NCBI RefSeq assembly: GCF_010667655.1
Contig: NZ_WHZU01000007.1
Span: forward strand, 89,445 to 142,654
Source: Bifidobacterium saimiriisciurei
GTDB lineage: Bacteria > Actinomycetota > Actinomycetes > Actinomycetales > Bifidobacteriaceae
Direction: 5' to 3'
DNA length: 53,210 nt
Below the pieces are notes generated by a model. That model was not told the DNA's origin. It did not search any database and saw only the letters and a program-made list of their open reading frames with translations. Both the position numbers and the translations under genes were made by a program. Shown one piece after another: positions 30,393-38,390 of this stretch. Within the stretch, counting starts at the first letter, position 1, and every line of letters begins with the position of its first letter.

Positions 30393-30514
30393 AAGTTCAA
30401 TATTGAACTTCTTGGAAGCAAGCTGGTTTCCGTTCTTTGAACCGTCATTTTTGAACTTATGGCGCCTCGTGTTACTGTGTACCTCAGTTGTGGTTTTGAA
30501 CTTAACTTTGAACC
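30393..30514 (+). promoter_or_regulatory. Array of TTGAAC boxes in front of the XRE-AlaA gene
   Basis: The perfect 18-bp palindrome AAGTTCAATATTGAACTT (30393-30410) is followed by direct TTGAAC half-sites starting at 30437, 30451, 30496 and 30508, the last ending 10 bp before the start codon. Five same-sense copies of a hexamer in 112 bp, one in a palindrome, point to a specific DNA-binding protein, plausibly the helix-turn-helix domain encoded just downstream. Confidence 0.75.
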
Positions 30515-30524
30515 AAGGAGAACC

Positions 30525-32081
30525 ATGGGTGAGGCAACCTTCGCTTCCAGATTGAACTCCGCCATGTCGTTGCGGCATATGAAGCAAGTGGATTTCGTCC
30601 GAGCCGCCGATGGCAGCGGGGTACGACTCGGGAAAAGCCACATCAGCCAGTATGTCAGCGGAAAAACCACGCCACGGCCCGACATCATGCGTTTTCTCGC
30701 CGAGACATTGAACGTGCGTGAGGATTGGCTCGCCGGCAAGGACGTCCCCATGGAGCACGAACCCGTTGAACCGGATTCGGAACCTCCGCGGCATCCTGCC
30801 GTCGACCCCTCCTTGAACCTTCATGCTTCCGCTCCCGAATCCACATCCTCTTCGAAAGGACATCCCATGCGCCGCTTCAATAAGTCCACCAAACTCGACA
30901 ATGTGCTCTATGACGTCCGCGGCCCGGTGGTCGACGAGGCGGCCCGCATGGAGGCCACCGGCACGCACGTGCTCAAATTGAACATCGGCAACCCGGCCCC
31001 GTTCGGATTCCGCACACCCGACGAGGTCATCTACGATATGGCGCACCAGCTGCCCGAATGCGAGGGCTACTCCGCCTCCAAGGGCCTGTTCTCCGCACGC
31101 AAGGCCATCATGCAGTACGCGCAGCTGAAGAACCTGCCCAACGTCTCCATCGACGACATCTACACCGGCAACGGCGTGAGCGAGCTCATCAACCTGTCGA
31201 TGTCCGCCCTGCTCGACAACGGCGACGAGGTGCTCATCCCCAGCCCCGACTACCCGCTGTGGACCGCCTGCGTGAACCTGGCCGGCGGCACCGCGGTGCA
31301 CTACCTGTGCGACGAGCAGTCCGAATGGTATCCGGACATCGACGACATGCGTTCCAAGATCACCGACAAAACCAAGGCGATCGTCGTCATCAACCCGAAC
31401 AACCCCACGGGTGCGCTCTATCCGAAGGAAGTGCTCCAGCAGATCGTCGACCTCGCGCGCGAGCACCAGCTCATGATCTTCTCCGACGAGATCTACGACC
31501 GTCTGGTCATGGATGGTCTGCAGCACATCTCCATCGCATCGCTTGCTCCGGACCTGTTCTGCGTAACATTCTCCGGTTTGTCGAAGTCCCACATGATCGC
31601 CGGATACCGCGTGGGCTGGATGGTGCTCAGCGGCAACAAGAACGTGGCCAAGGACTACATCGAAGGCATCAACATGCTCACGAACATGCGCATCTGCTCG
31701 AACGTGCCGGCGCAGTCCATCGTGCAGACCGCACTCGGCGGCCACCAAAGCGTCAATGACTACATCGTTCCCGGAGGGCGAATCTACGAGCAGCGCGACT
31801 ACATCTACAACGCATTGAACTCCATCCCCGGCGTGACGGCGGTCAAGCCGAAGGCCGCGTTCTACATCTTCCCCAAGCTCGACGTGAAGAAGTTCAATAT
31901 CTCCGACGACGAGCAGTTCGCCCTCGACCTGCTGCACGACGAACGCATCCTCATCACTCGCGGCGGCGGATTCAACTGGCACGAGCCGGACCACTTCCGC
32001 ATCGTCTATCTGCCACGCATCGAAGTGCTCAAGGACGCCACCACCAAGCTCACCGAATTCCTCAGCTACTATCGGCAGTAA
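30525..32081 (+). CDS. XRE helix-turn-helix fused to AlaA-like alanine aminotransferase
   Basis: A 518-aa fusion. Residues 5-72 are an XRE-type helix-turn-helix (QVDFVRAADG, LGKSHISQYVSGKTTPRPDI, NVREDWLAG). Residues 75-114 are a polar Pro/Ser-rich linker. From residue 115 (MRRFNKSTKLDNVLYDVRGP) it is a complete class I PLP aminotransferase of the AlaA group, with NPNNPTGALY, DEIYDRLV and the PLP-binding Lys in SGLSKSHMIAGYRVGW. ATG 30525 follows AAGGAG. A second start, ATG 30867 with its own AAAGGA 7 nt upstream, would give the 404-aa enzyme alone. The TTGAAC array upstream suggests autoregulation by the fused domain. Confidence 0.9.
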   Translation: MGEATFASRLNSAMSLRHMKQVDFVRAADGSGVRLGKSHISQYVSGKTTPRPDIMRFLAETLNVREDWLAGKDVPMEHEPVEPDSEPPRHPAVDPSLNLHASAPESTSSSKGHPMRRFNKSTKLDNVLYDVRGPVVDEAARMEATGTHVLKLNIGNPAPFGFRTPDEVIYDMAHQLPECEGYSASKGLFSARKAIMQYAQLKNLPNVSIDDIYTGNGVSELINLSMSALLDNGDEVLIPSPDYPLWTACVNLAGGTAVHYLCDEQSEWYPDIDDMRSKITDKTKAIVVINPNNPTGALYPKEVLQQIVDLAREHQLMIFSDEIYDRLVMDGLQHISIASLAPDLFCVTFSGLSKSHMIAGYRVGWMVLSGNKNVAKDYIEGINMLTNMRICSNVPAQSIVQTALGGHQSVNDYIVPGGRIYEQRDYIYNALNSIPGVTAVKPKAAFYIFPKLDVKKFNISDDEQFALDLLHDERILITRGGGFNWHEPDHFRIVYLPRIEVLKDATTKLTEFLSYYRQ

Positions 32082-32129
32082 GGCCGACCCCTGCAAAAGC
32101 CATCCGCAACCCCCTATCGTTTGCATAGG

Positions 32130-32167
32130 CGCTCGTATCGATACCGCATACGGAAACGATACGAGCG
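32130..32167. terminator. Hairpin between the two aminotransferase genes
   Basis: CGCTCGTATCG (32130-32140) pairs with CGATACGAGCG (32157-32167), 11 bp perfect, 16-nt loop. No T run follows, so it may be a regulatory site rather than a terminator. Confidence 0.5.
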
Positions 32168-32234
32168 GCGGCAATATCGTCGTGTATACAATGCCCCTGC
32201 GATTGTCGTATGAATAGACCGTAAAGGGGGCGAC

Positions 32235-33398
32235 ATGCCGGCATTGTCCCAGCGTGCCCAGGAGGCGCTGTATCCCAGCGTACGGGAGATGTTCGAGCTG
32301 GCGGCGACGGAACCGACTGCCATTTCATTCGCGATAGGGGAGCCGGGGTTCGATACGCCCCATCCGATCATCGACGCGGCGTATGCGGCAGCCTCGCGCG
32401 GCGATACCCATTACACGCCCAATCGCGGCGCGGCGGACCTGCGCAAGGCATGGTGTCGATACCGGCGTGAGCATGACGGCCCCGACTATGATCCGAACGA
32501 CGAGATAATCATCACCGCCGGCGGCATGGAGGCAATTTATCTGGCGTTGATTGCCACGCTGGACATCGGGGACGATATTCTCATCCCGGATCCCGGCTAT
32601 GCGAATTATTTCGGTCAGGTGCGTATGGTCCACGCGAACGTCGTACCGGTGCCGCTGCACGCCGGCAATGGATTCCGCATGCGTGCGTCGGAGGTCGAAG
32701 AGGCCATCACGCCACGGACCAAGGCTCTGTTGCTGAACTCCCCGTCGAATCCCACCGGCGCGATCATCGATCCCGATGAACTCGCCGCCATCGCCGAAGT
32801 GGCGGTGAAACATGACCTGTGGGTGATCAGTGATGAGGTGTATCGGGCGTTCGTATACGACGATGACGTCCGCTGCCTGTCCATCGCGTCGATGCCGGAG
32901 ATGAAGGAACGAACCATCGTCGTGGATTCGTTCTCGAAGACGTTCGCCATGACCGGATGGCGCATCGGTTGCGCATTCGGCCCAAAGCCGATCATCGACC
33001 AGATGACGATCATGCAGGAGAACGTCGTATCCTGTGTCCCCGGCGCATTGCAGACCGGTGCCGCGGCCGCCTTGGACAACGGTTCGGATATTCTTCCCAC
33101 GATGAAGACGGCGTACCGAGCCAATAGGGACATGGTCGTGTCCGCCATCGCCGACATGCCGTTGGTGAGCTGCAACATACCGGACGGCGCGTTCTATGTA
33201 CTGGTGGATGTCTCCGCCACGGGCATGGACGACCATGAGTTCGCCGTACGGCTGCTGCATGAGGGCAAGGTCGTGGTCACACCGGCGTCGGGATTCGGTT
33301 CACGCGGCAGGGGATTCGTACGGATGTCATATGTCGGTACGGCTCAGGCCACCGCCGAGGGACTGCGCCGTATGCGCACATGGCTGGAATCACTGTAA
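32235..33398 (+). CDS. Class I/II PLP-dependent aminotransferase (aspartate/aromatic type)
   Basis: A 387-aa aminotransferase close to the PatA/AspC class. Motifs in order: SFAIGEPGFDTPHPI (residues 30-44), HYTPNRGAADLRKA, NSPSNPTGAI, ISDEVYRAFVYDD, and the PLP-binding Lys in DSFSKTFAMTGWRIG. The C-terminal Arg for the substrate carboxylate is in RGFVRMSYVG. ATG 32235 has AAAGGGGG 6 nt upstream. Follows the AlaA fusion gene on the same strand, 153 bp away, and ends at a strong bidirectional terminator. Amino-donor specificity cannot be read from sequence. Confidence 0.92.
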   Translation: MPALSQRAQEALYPSVREMFELAATEPTAISFAIGEPGFDTPHPIIDAAYAAASRGDTHYTPNRGAADLRKAWCRYRREHDGPDYDPNDEIIITAGGMEAIYLALIATLDIGDDILIPDPGYANYFGQVRMVHANVVPVPLHAGNGFRMRASEVEEAITPRTKALLLNSPSNPTGAIIDPDELAAIAEVAVKHDLWVISDEVYRAFVYDDDVRCLSIASMPEMKERTIVVDSFSKTFAMTGWRIGCAFGPKPIIDQMTIMQENVVSCVPGALQTGAAAALDNGSDILPTMKTAYRANRDMVVSAIADMPLVSCNIPDGAFYVLVDVSATGMDDHEFAVRLLHEGKVVVTPASGFGSRGRGFVRMSYVGTAQATAEGLRRMRTWLESL

Positions 33399-33446
33399 GA
33401 CTTTAATATGATGTCGTTATATATATGAAATAACCCTAATAACGAT

Positions 33447-33483
33447 AGGGGCTCTGGTTTCTACATAAGAAACCAGAGCCCCT
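33447..33483. terminator. Bidirectional terminator between the aminotransferase gene and tal
   Basis: A 16-bp perfect stem (AGGGGCTCTGGTTTCT at 33447-33462 with its complement at 33468-33483) and a 5-nt loop lie between convergent genes. Confidence 0.85.
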
Positions 33484-33539
33484 GATAATCCATCAATCAT
33501 ATGATGCCGGAGAACCGGTCATATGACTTTTCGGGAGTC

Positions 33540-34643
33540 TCAGCCGTTGACGCGGTCGATACCGGCCTGCACGTCGGCGAGCACGGAGTCCCAGGACTTG
33601 ATGAAGGCGGCGACACCGTCGGCCTCGAGCTTGTCGGTGACGGCCTTGAAGTCGATGCCCAGGTCGGCGAGCTTGGCCATGACGGCGTGGCTCTCCTCGT
33701 AGGTGCCCGGGATGGTCGGGGCGCCGTTGCCGTGGTCGGCGAGGGCGTTCAGGGTCTTCTCCGGCATGGTGTTCACGATGTGCGGGGCGACGAGCTCGTC
33801 CACGTACACGCAATCGGAGTAGGCCGGGTTCTTGGTGCCGGTGGAGGCCCACAGCGGACGCTGCTTCTTGGCGCCCTTGGCTTCGAGGGCGGCCCAGCGC
33901 GGATCCTCGGCGAACTTCTTCTCGAACAGCTCGTAGGCGAGACGGGCGTTGGCGATGGCGGCCTTGCCTTCGAGGGCCTTGGCCTCATCGGTGCCGATCT
34001 CCTCGAGCTTCTTGTCCACGGCGGTGTCCACACGGGAGACGAAGAAGGAGGCGACGGAGCCGATGTGCTTGAGGTCGTGGCCGTTGGCGTCGGCCTGGGC
34101 GATGCCCTCGATGAAGGCGTCGATGACCTGCTCGTAGCGCTCGAGCGAGAAGATCAGGGTGACGTTCACGGAGATGCCCTTGGCCAGGGTGGCGGTGATG
34201 GCCGGCAGGCCTTCCAGGGTGGCGGGGATCTTGATCATCGCGTTCGGACGGTTGACCTTCTCCCACAGCTCCACGGCCTGCTTCTCGGTGGCTTCGGTCT
34301 CGTGGGCGAGACGGGGGTCCACCTCGATGGAGACGCGGCCGTCGACGAAGTCGGTCTTCTCGGCGATCTCGCGGAAGATGTCGGTGGCGTTGCGCACGTC
34401 GGTGGTGGTGAGCTCGCGGATGGCGGTCTCGACGTCGACCTTGCCGAGCTCCTTGAGCTGGGCGTCGTACGGGCCGACCTGGCTCAGGGCCTTCTGGAAG
34501 ATGGAGGGGTTGGTGGTCACGCCGACGACGTTCTTGTCGGCGATGAGCTCCTGCAGGTTGCCCGACTCGATGCGGGTGCGGGACAGGTCGTCCAGCCAGA
34601 TGGAAACGCCGGAATCGGACGTACGCTGGGTTGCTTCAGTCAT
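33540..34643 (-). CDS. tal: Transaldolase
   Basis: A 367-aa transaldolase of the long actinobacterial type. It transfers the dihydroxyacetone unit between sugar phosphates; with transketolase it turns fructose-6-phosphate into pentose phosphates in the bifid shunt. Motifs: GVTTNPSIFQKAL (residues 41-53), the Schiff-base Lys in NAMIKIPATLEGLPA (Lys 138), and SVASFFVSRVDTAVD. The ATG 34643 follows CAAGGAGAA. It is downstream of tkt on the same strand, 172 bp away. Codon use is strongly biased, as in tkt and pgk. Confidence 0.97.
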   Translation of the reverse strand: MTEATQRTSDSGVSIWLDDLSRTRIESGNLQELIADKNVVGVTTNPSIFQKALSQVGPYDAQLKELGKVDVETAIRELTTTDVRNATDIFREIAEKTDFVDGRVSIEVDPRLAHETEATEKQAVELWEKVNRPNAMIKIPATLEGLPAITATLAKGISVNVTLIFSLERYEQVIDAFIEGIAQADANGHDLKHIGSVASFFVSRVDTAVDKKLEEIGTDEAKALEGKAAIANARLAYELFEKKFAEDPRWAALEAKGAKKQRPLWASTGTKNPAYSDCVYVDELVAPHIVNTMPEKTLNALADHGNGAPTIPGTYEESHAVMAKLADLGIDFKAVTDKLEADGVAAFIKSWDSVLADVQAGIDRVNG

Positions 34644-34692
34644 TTCATTTCTCCTTGATGAAATCTCGCCCGGATTTCCTTTTCCTTGGAGC

Positions 34693-34774
34693 GGGGAAGC
34701 CGTCCGTCGGAGACGAGCCGAGGGGAGTGGGCTGAGATTGCTCCCCTCGGCCAGATCGCATCTGACGGTTCCCC
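34693..34774 (-). promoter_or_regulatory. Nested hairpin in the tkt-tal intergenic region
   Basis: An inner 10-bp perfect stem (CCGAGGGGAG with CTCCCCTCGG, 13-nt loop) sits within an outer stem (GGGGAAgCCGTC at 34693-34704 with GACGGTTCCCC at 34764-34774, one bulged G). It could terminate tkt, protect processed RNA ends, or set the tkt:tal ratio. No T run is seen. Confidence 0.55.
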
Positions 34775-34815
34775 GGAAGAGGAAACCACGTTTTCATAGT
34801 GATTCGGTTATGGAA

Positions 34816-36921
34816 TCAGGCGGCCTGAACCTCGGCGATGGAGGCCTTGGCGGCCTCGACCACGTGCTCGGCGGTGATGCCGAGGTCGATGAGGTTCTGA
34901 GCGCCGTCGCCCTGCAGACCGAACTGCTCGATGGAGACGGGCTTGCCGTAGGAGCCGAGGTACTTGTACCACGGCATCGCCACGCCGGCCTCGACGGACA
35001 CGCGGGCCTTGACACCGGCCGGAAGCACGGCCTCCTTGTACTCGGCGTCCTGCTCCTCGAACCACTCGAGGGACGGCACGGAGACCACGCGGGCCTTGAT
35101 GCCCTCCTCGGCGAGGGTCTTGGCGGCCTTGACGGCCAGCTGGACCTCGGAGCCCGTACCCATGAGGATGACGTCCGGGGTGCCCTCGGTGTCGACGAGC
35201 ACGTAGGCGCCCTTCTTCACGCCGTCCTTGGCCTTGGCGGCGGTTTCGGCGAGGACCGGGATGCCCTGGCGGGACAGCACCATGGCGGTCGGCAGGGTGT
35301 TCTTCTTCTCGAAGAAGTAGCGGTAGGCCTCGGCGGTCTCGAAGGCGTCGGCCGGGCGGACGACCTCGAGCTGCGGCATGGCGCGGAAGGAGGCAAGGTG
35401 CTCGATCGGCTGGTGGGTCGGGCCATCCTCGCCGACGGCGACGGAATCGTGGGTCCACACGTACAGGTTCGGGATCTCCATCAGCGCGGCCAGACGGACG
35501 GCGGAGCGCTCGTAGTCGGAGAACATGAAGAAGGTGCCGCCGAACGGACGGGTGTAGGAGCCCAGCAGGATGCCGTTGGTGATGCAGCCCATGGCGAACT
35601 CGCGCACGCCGAAGTGCAGCTGGCGGCCGAACTCGTTGCAGACCGGCCACTGCTTGGTGGCGCATTCCTCGGGGGCGAAGGTGGCAGCGCCCTTGAGGTC
35701 GGTCTTGTTGGAACCGCCGAGGTCGGCGGAGCCGCCCCACAGCTCGGGCATGACGGCCGCGATGGCGTTGAGGACGGAGCCGGAGGCGCCACGGGTGGCG
35801 ACGCCCTTGCCGACCTCGAACGTGGCCTCGAGATCGTCGATGGCCTTGTCGAAGCCTTCCGGCAGCTCGCCGGCCTTCAGACGGTCGTACAGGGCGGCCT
35901 TGTCCGGGTTGGCCTTGCGCCAGGCTTCGAACTTCTCATCCCAGGCGGCATGTGCGGCCAGACCGCGCTCGGCGACCTTGCGGGCGTGGGCGAGGGCGTC
36001 CTCGTCGACCTGGAAGCTCTGCTCCGGGTCGTAGCCGAGCAGCTTCTTGAGGCCGGCGACGGCCTCGGCGCCCAGCTTGGAGCCGTGGGAGGACGGATCG
36101 TTGGTCTTGCCCGGGGTCGGCCAGGCGATCAGGGAGTGGACCTTGATGAGCTTCGGCTGGTCGGGAGCGGCGGCCTCGGCCTTGGCGATGACGTCGGCCA
36201 GGCCCTCGACATCCTCCTTGTAGGAGCCGTCGGGCTGGATGAAGCTGAATTCGTCGGTGTACCAACCGTAGGACTGGAAGCGCTTGAGCACATCCTCGGC
36301 GAGCACGAGGTTGGTGTCGCCTTCGATCTGGATGCGGTTGGCATCGAAGATCACGGTCAGGTTGCCGAGCTTCTGGTTGGCGGCAAGAGCGGCGGCCTCA
36401 CCGGAGATGCCCTCCTCGATGTCGCCTTCGCCGCAGATGGCCCAGATCTTGTGGTAGAAGGGGGAGTCTTCCTTCGGGGTCTCCGGATCGAGCAGGCCGC
36501 GCTGGAAGCGTTCACCGTAGGCGAAGCCGATGGCGGAGGCGAAGCCCTGGCCCAGCGGGCCGGTGGTCATCTCGATGCCCGGGGTCAGGCCGTACTCGGG
36601 ATGGCCCGGGGTACGGGTGTCGGCGCCGCCGCGGAAGTGCTTGAGGTCGTCCAGCGTCAGACCATAGCCGGAGAGGTACAGCTGCACGTACTGGGTGAGG
36701 GAGGCGTGGCCGCCGGAAAGGATGAAGCGATCTCGACCCTCCCACTTGGGATCGTTCGGGTCATGCTTGATGAAGTGCTGATAAAGGGTGTAGGCGATAG
36801 GCGCCAGCGAGACGGGGGAACCGGGGTGGCCGCTTCCGGCGTTCTCGACCGCATCAGCCGAAAGAACCTTGGCCATCTTGATGGCGCGCTCGTCCAGTTC
36901 GGTCTCCTTGAATTCGGTCAT
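34816..36921 (-). CDS. tkt: Transketolase
   Basis: A 701-aa thiamine-diphosphate enzyme transferring two-carbon ketol units, essential with transaldolase for the bifid shunt. The N-terminal part shows ENAGSGHPGSPVSLAP (residues 16-31) and the ThDP/Mg loop GEGDIEEGISGEAAALAANQ with downstream IFDANRIQIEGD. The pyrimidine domain has GCITNGILLGSYTRPFG, FSDYERSAVRLAAL and DSVAVGEDGPTHQPIEH. ATG 36921 has AAGGAAAGT upstream. Heavily biased codons indicate a very highly expressed gene. Divergent from hrcA. Confidence 0.98.
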   Translation of the reverse strand: MTEFKETELDERAIKMAKVLSADAVENAGSGHPGSPVSLAPIAYTLYQHFIKHDPNDPKWEGRDRFILSGGHASLTQYVQLYLSGYGLTLDDLKHFRGGADTRTPGHPEYGLTPGIEMTTGPLGQGFASAIGFAYGERFQRGLLDPETPKEDSPFYHKIWAICGEGDIEEGISGEAAALAANQKLGNLTVIFDANRIQIEGDTNLVLAEDVLKRFQSYGWYTDEFSFIQPDGSYKEDVEGLADVIAKAEAAAPDQPKLIKVHSLIAWPTPGKTNDPSSHGSKLGAEAVAGLKKLLGYDPEQSFQVDEDALAHARKVAERGLAAHAAWDEKFEAWRKANPDKAALYDRLKAGELPEGFDKAIDDLEATFEVGKGVATRGASGSVLNAIAAVMPELWGGSADLGGSNKTDLKGAATFAPEECATKQWPVCNEFGRQLHFGVREFAMGCITNGILLGSYTRPFGGTFFMFSDYERSAVRLAALMEIPNLYVWTHDSVAVGEDGPTHQPIEHLASFRAMPQLEVVRPADAFETAEAYRYFFEKKNTLPTAMVLSRQGIPVLAETAAKAKDGVKKGAYVLVDTEGTPDVILMGTGSEVQLAVKAAKTLAEEGIKARVVSVPSLEWFEEQDAEYKEAVLPAGVKARVSVEAGVAMPWYKYLGSYGKPVSIEQFGLQGDGAQNLIDLGITAEHVVEAAKASIAEVQAA

Positions 36922-37230
36922 GGATCAACTTTCCTTCCAATCGGATGGAACCAACGCGCACGTTCAAATTTGTGAGCGTACACATCGTACGTATTTCAAC
37001 TAGAACGTGCATATTGGCTTCATTTGCCCTTTTATGGTATCCCAGCGCGAAGACTTCACGACACATTTCCTATCGCAGCATGTTAGAAAAATGTTCATGG
37101 TTGTTCATTTAAGTTCGTTTACGCCTTCAGCTAGCACTCGAAACCGCCGAGTGCTAAAAATAGGGGGAGGCATACAACCAGGCCCGGCCTGGATACCGTA
37201 TGCCAGGACAACGATTCTAAGGAGGCTTGC
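36922..37230. other. tkt-hrcA divergent intergenic region
   Basis: 309 bp without a gene. It holds the tkt leader (A+T-rich, with a CACGTTC/GAACGTG inverted repeat spanning about 36958-37013 and an inner CGTAC/GTACG pair), T-rich stretches around 37080-37120 that could be promoters, and the CIRCE element next to hrcA. Confidence 0.6.
37131..37157 (+). promoter_or_regulatory. CIRCE operator of hrcA-dnaJ
   Basis: CTAGCACTC, 9 bp, GAGTGCTAA matches the HrcA-binding consensus TTAGCACTC-N9-GAGTGCTAA with one change at the first base. It lies 74 bp before hrcA, so HrcA represses its own operon. Confidence 0.93.
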
Positions 37231-38334
37231 ATGACGAACGAGCGACGCATGTCGGTACTCCGAGCCGTCATCGAGGACTATATACGGACGCATGAACCGG
37301 TGGGGTCGGCGGCACTCACACGCGGCCATGACCTCGGCGTAAGCTCCGCCACCGTACGCAACGACATGGCCGCCTTGGAGGACGAGGGCTATCTCATCCA
37401 GCCGCATACCTCCGCAGGCCGCATACCCACCGAAAAGGGGTACCGCTACTTCGTGGACAAGCTCGCCACCGTCGTGCCGTTGTCGAAGGCGCAGAAACGC
37501 GGCATACGCAGCTTCCTCTCCGGATCGGTGAACCTCGACGACACCCTGCGCCGCTCCGCGCGACTGCTCGCCCAGATCACCGGACAGGTGGCCGTGGTCG
37601 CATCCCCGTCGTTGGCCCGTTCGGCGCTGCGCCATCTTGAGATGGTGCCCGTCTCCTCGGCCACGATACTCGTCGTCGTCATCACCGACACCGGACGGGT
37701 CGAGCAACGCACGATCATCGCGGCGGAACGGCCCGGAGACGATACGCTCTCCCGCATAAGCGCGAAGATCAACACGGCATGCACCGGACGTTCGCTACGT
37801 CGCGCCGGAAACGACATCCGCATGTTCGCCGGCGACGAATCGTCCCCGATCAACCGCTCGCTGCTCGAGGCGCTGGCACGGGTCTGCGACGAGCTCGCCA
37901 CGCAGGAGCAGTCCAGCAACCTGTACATGGCCGGAACGTCGCAGCTCACCCACCGTCAGGTGGTCGACATGAACGTCATCGCGCCGCTGTTCGATGCATT
38001 GGAGGAGCAGGCTGTGATCATGCGGCTGATGACCGCGCTCAGCGAGGTCACGCAGTCCCATGGCGTGGGCATAGCCATCGGCTCCGAAACCCATACCCCC
38101 GGGCTCATGAACGCCTCGGTGGTGACCAGCGGCTATGGCCAGTCCACCGCGGACGACGACGGGGGTTCGGGACAACCCTCCGGCACGGCGGAGCCGGTTG
38201 CCTTCATCGGCTCCATAGGACCGACGCACATGGACTATGCGACCACCATCTCCGCCGTGCGCGCGGTGGCCAAATACCTTACGGAGTTCATGGCCAACGA
38301 GGAGAATTCCCCCGATGACGACTCCACAGACTAG
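37231..38334 (+). CDS. hrcA: Heat-inducible transcription repressor HrcA
   Basis: A 367-aa HrcA, the repressor that binds CIRCE and is refolded by GroEL to sense heat stress. The N-terminal winged helix is MSVLRAVIEDYIRTHEPVGS then SSATVRNDMAALEDEGYL, followed by the family motif QPHTSAGRIPTEKGYRYFVD (residues 57-76). The C-terminal domain ends with SIGPTHMDYATTISAVRAVA, the HrcA tail motif, interrupted before it by a polar insert (YGQSTADDDGGSGQPSGTAE). ATG 37231 follows AAGGAGG. dnaJ starts 56 bp downstream. Confidence 0.97.
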   Translation: MTNERRMSVLRAVIEDYIRTHEPVGSAALTRGHDLGVSSATVRNDMAALEDEGYLIQPHTSAGRIPTEKGYRYFVDKLATVVPLSKAQKRGIRSFLSGSVNLDDTLRRSARLLAQITGQVAVVASPSLARSALRHLEMVPVSSATILVVVITDTGRVEQRTIIAAERPGDDTLSRISAKINTACTGRSLRRAGNDIRMFAGDESSPINRSLLEALARVCDELATQEQSSNLYMAGTSQLTHRQVVDMNVIAPLFDALEEQAVIMRLMTALSEVTQSHGVGIAIGSETHTPGLMNASVVTSGYGQSTADDDGGSGQPSGTAEPVAFIGSIGPTHMDYATTISAVRAVAKYLTEFMANEENSPDDDSTD

Positions 38335-38390
38335 TCTTATGGCACAATTATCGACGGATATCACAACGACAACCACAGGAAAGACCCACA

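Noticed and set aside
32130..32167. Attachment site or transposon end between the aminotransferase genes
   Set aside because: It is a simple 11-bp inverted repeat with no flanking target duplication or transposase; a hairpin in RNA or an operator explains it.
34693..34774. Riboswitch between tkt and tal
   Set aside because: The nested stem does not match the thiamine or any other riboswitch core I know, and the position between genes fits a processing or termination element better.
34159..36975. 938-codon open frame opposite tal and tkt
   Set aside because: Same codon-bias shadow effect; it spans two real genes and their spacer and has no recognisable domains.
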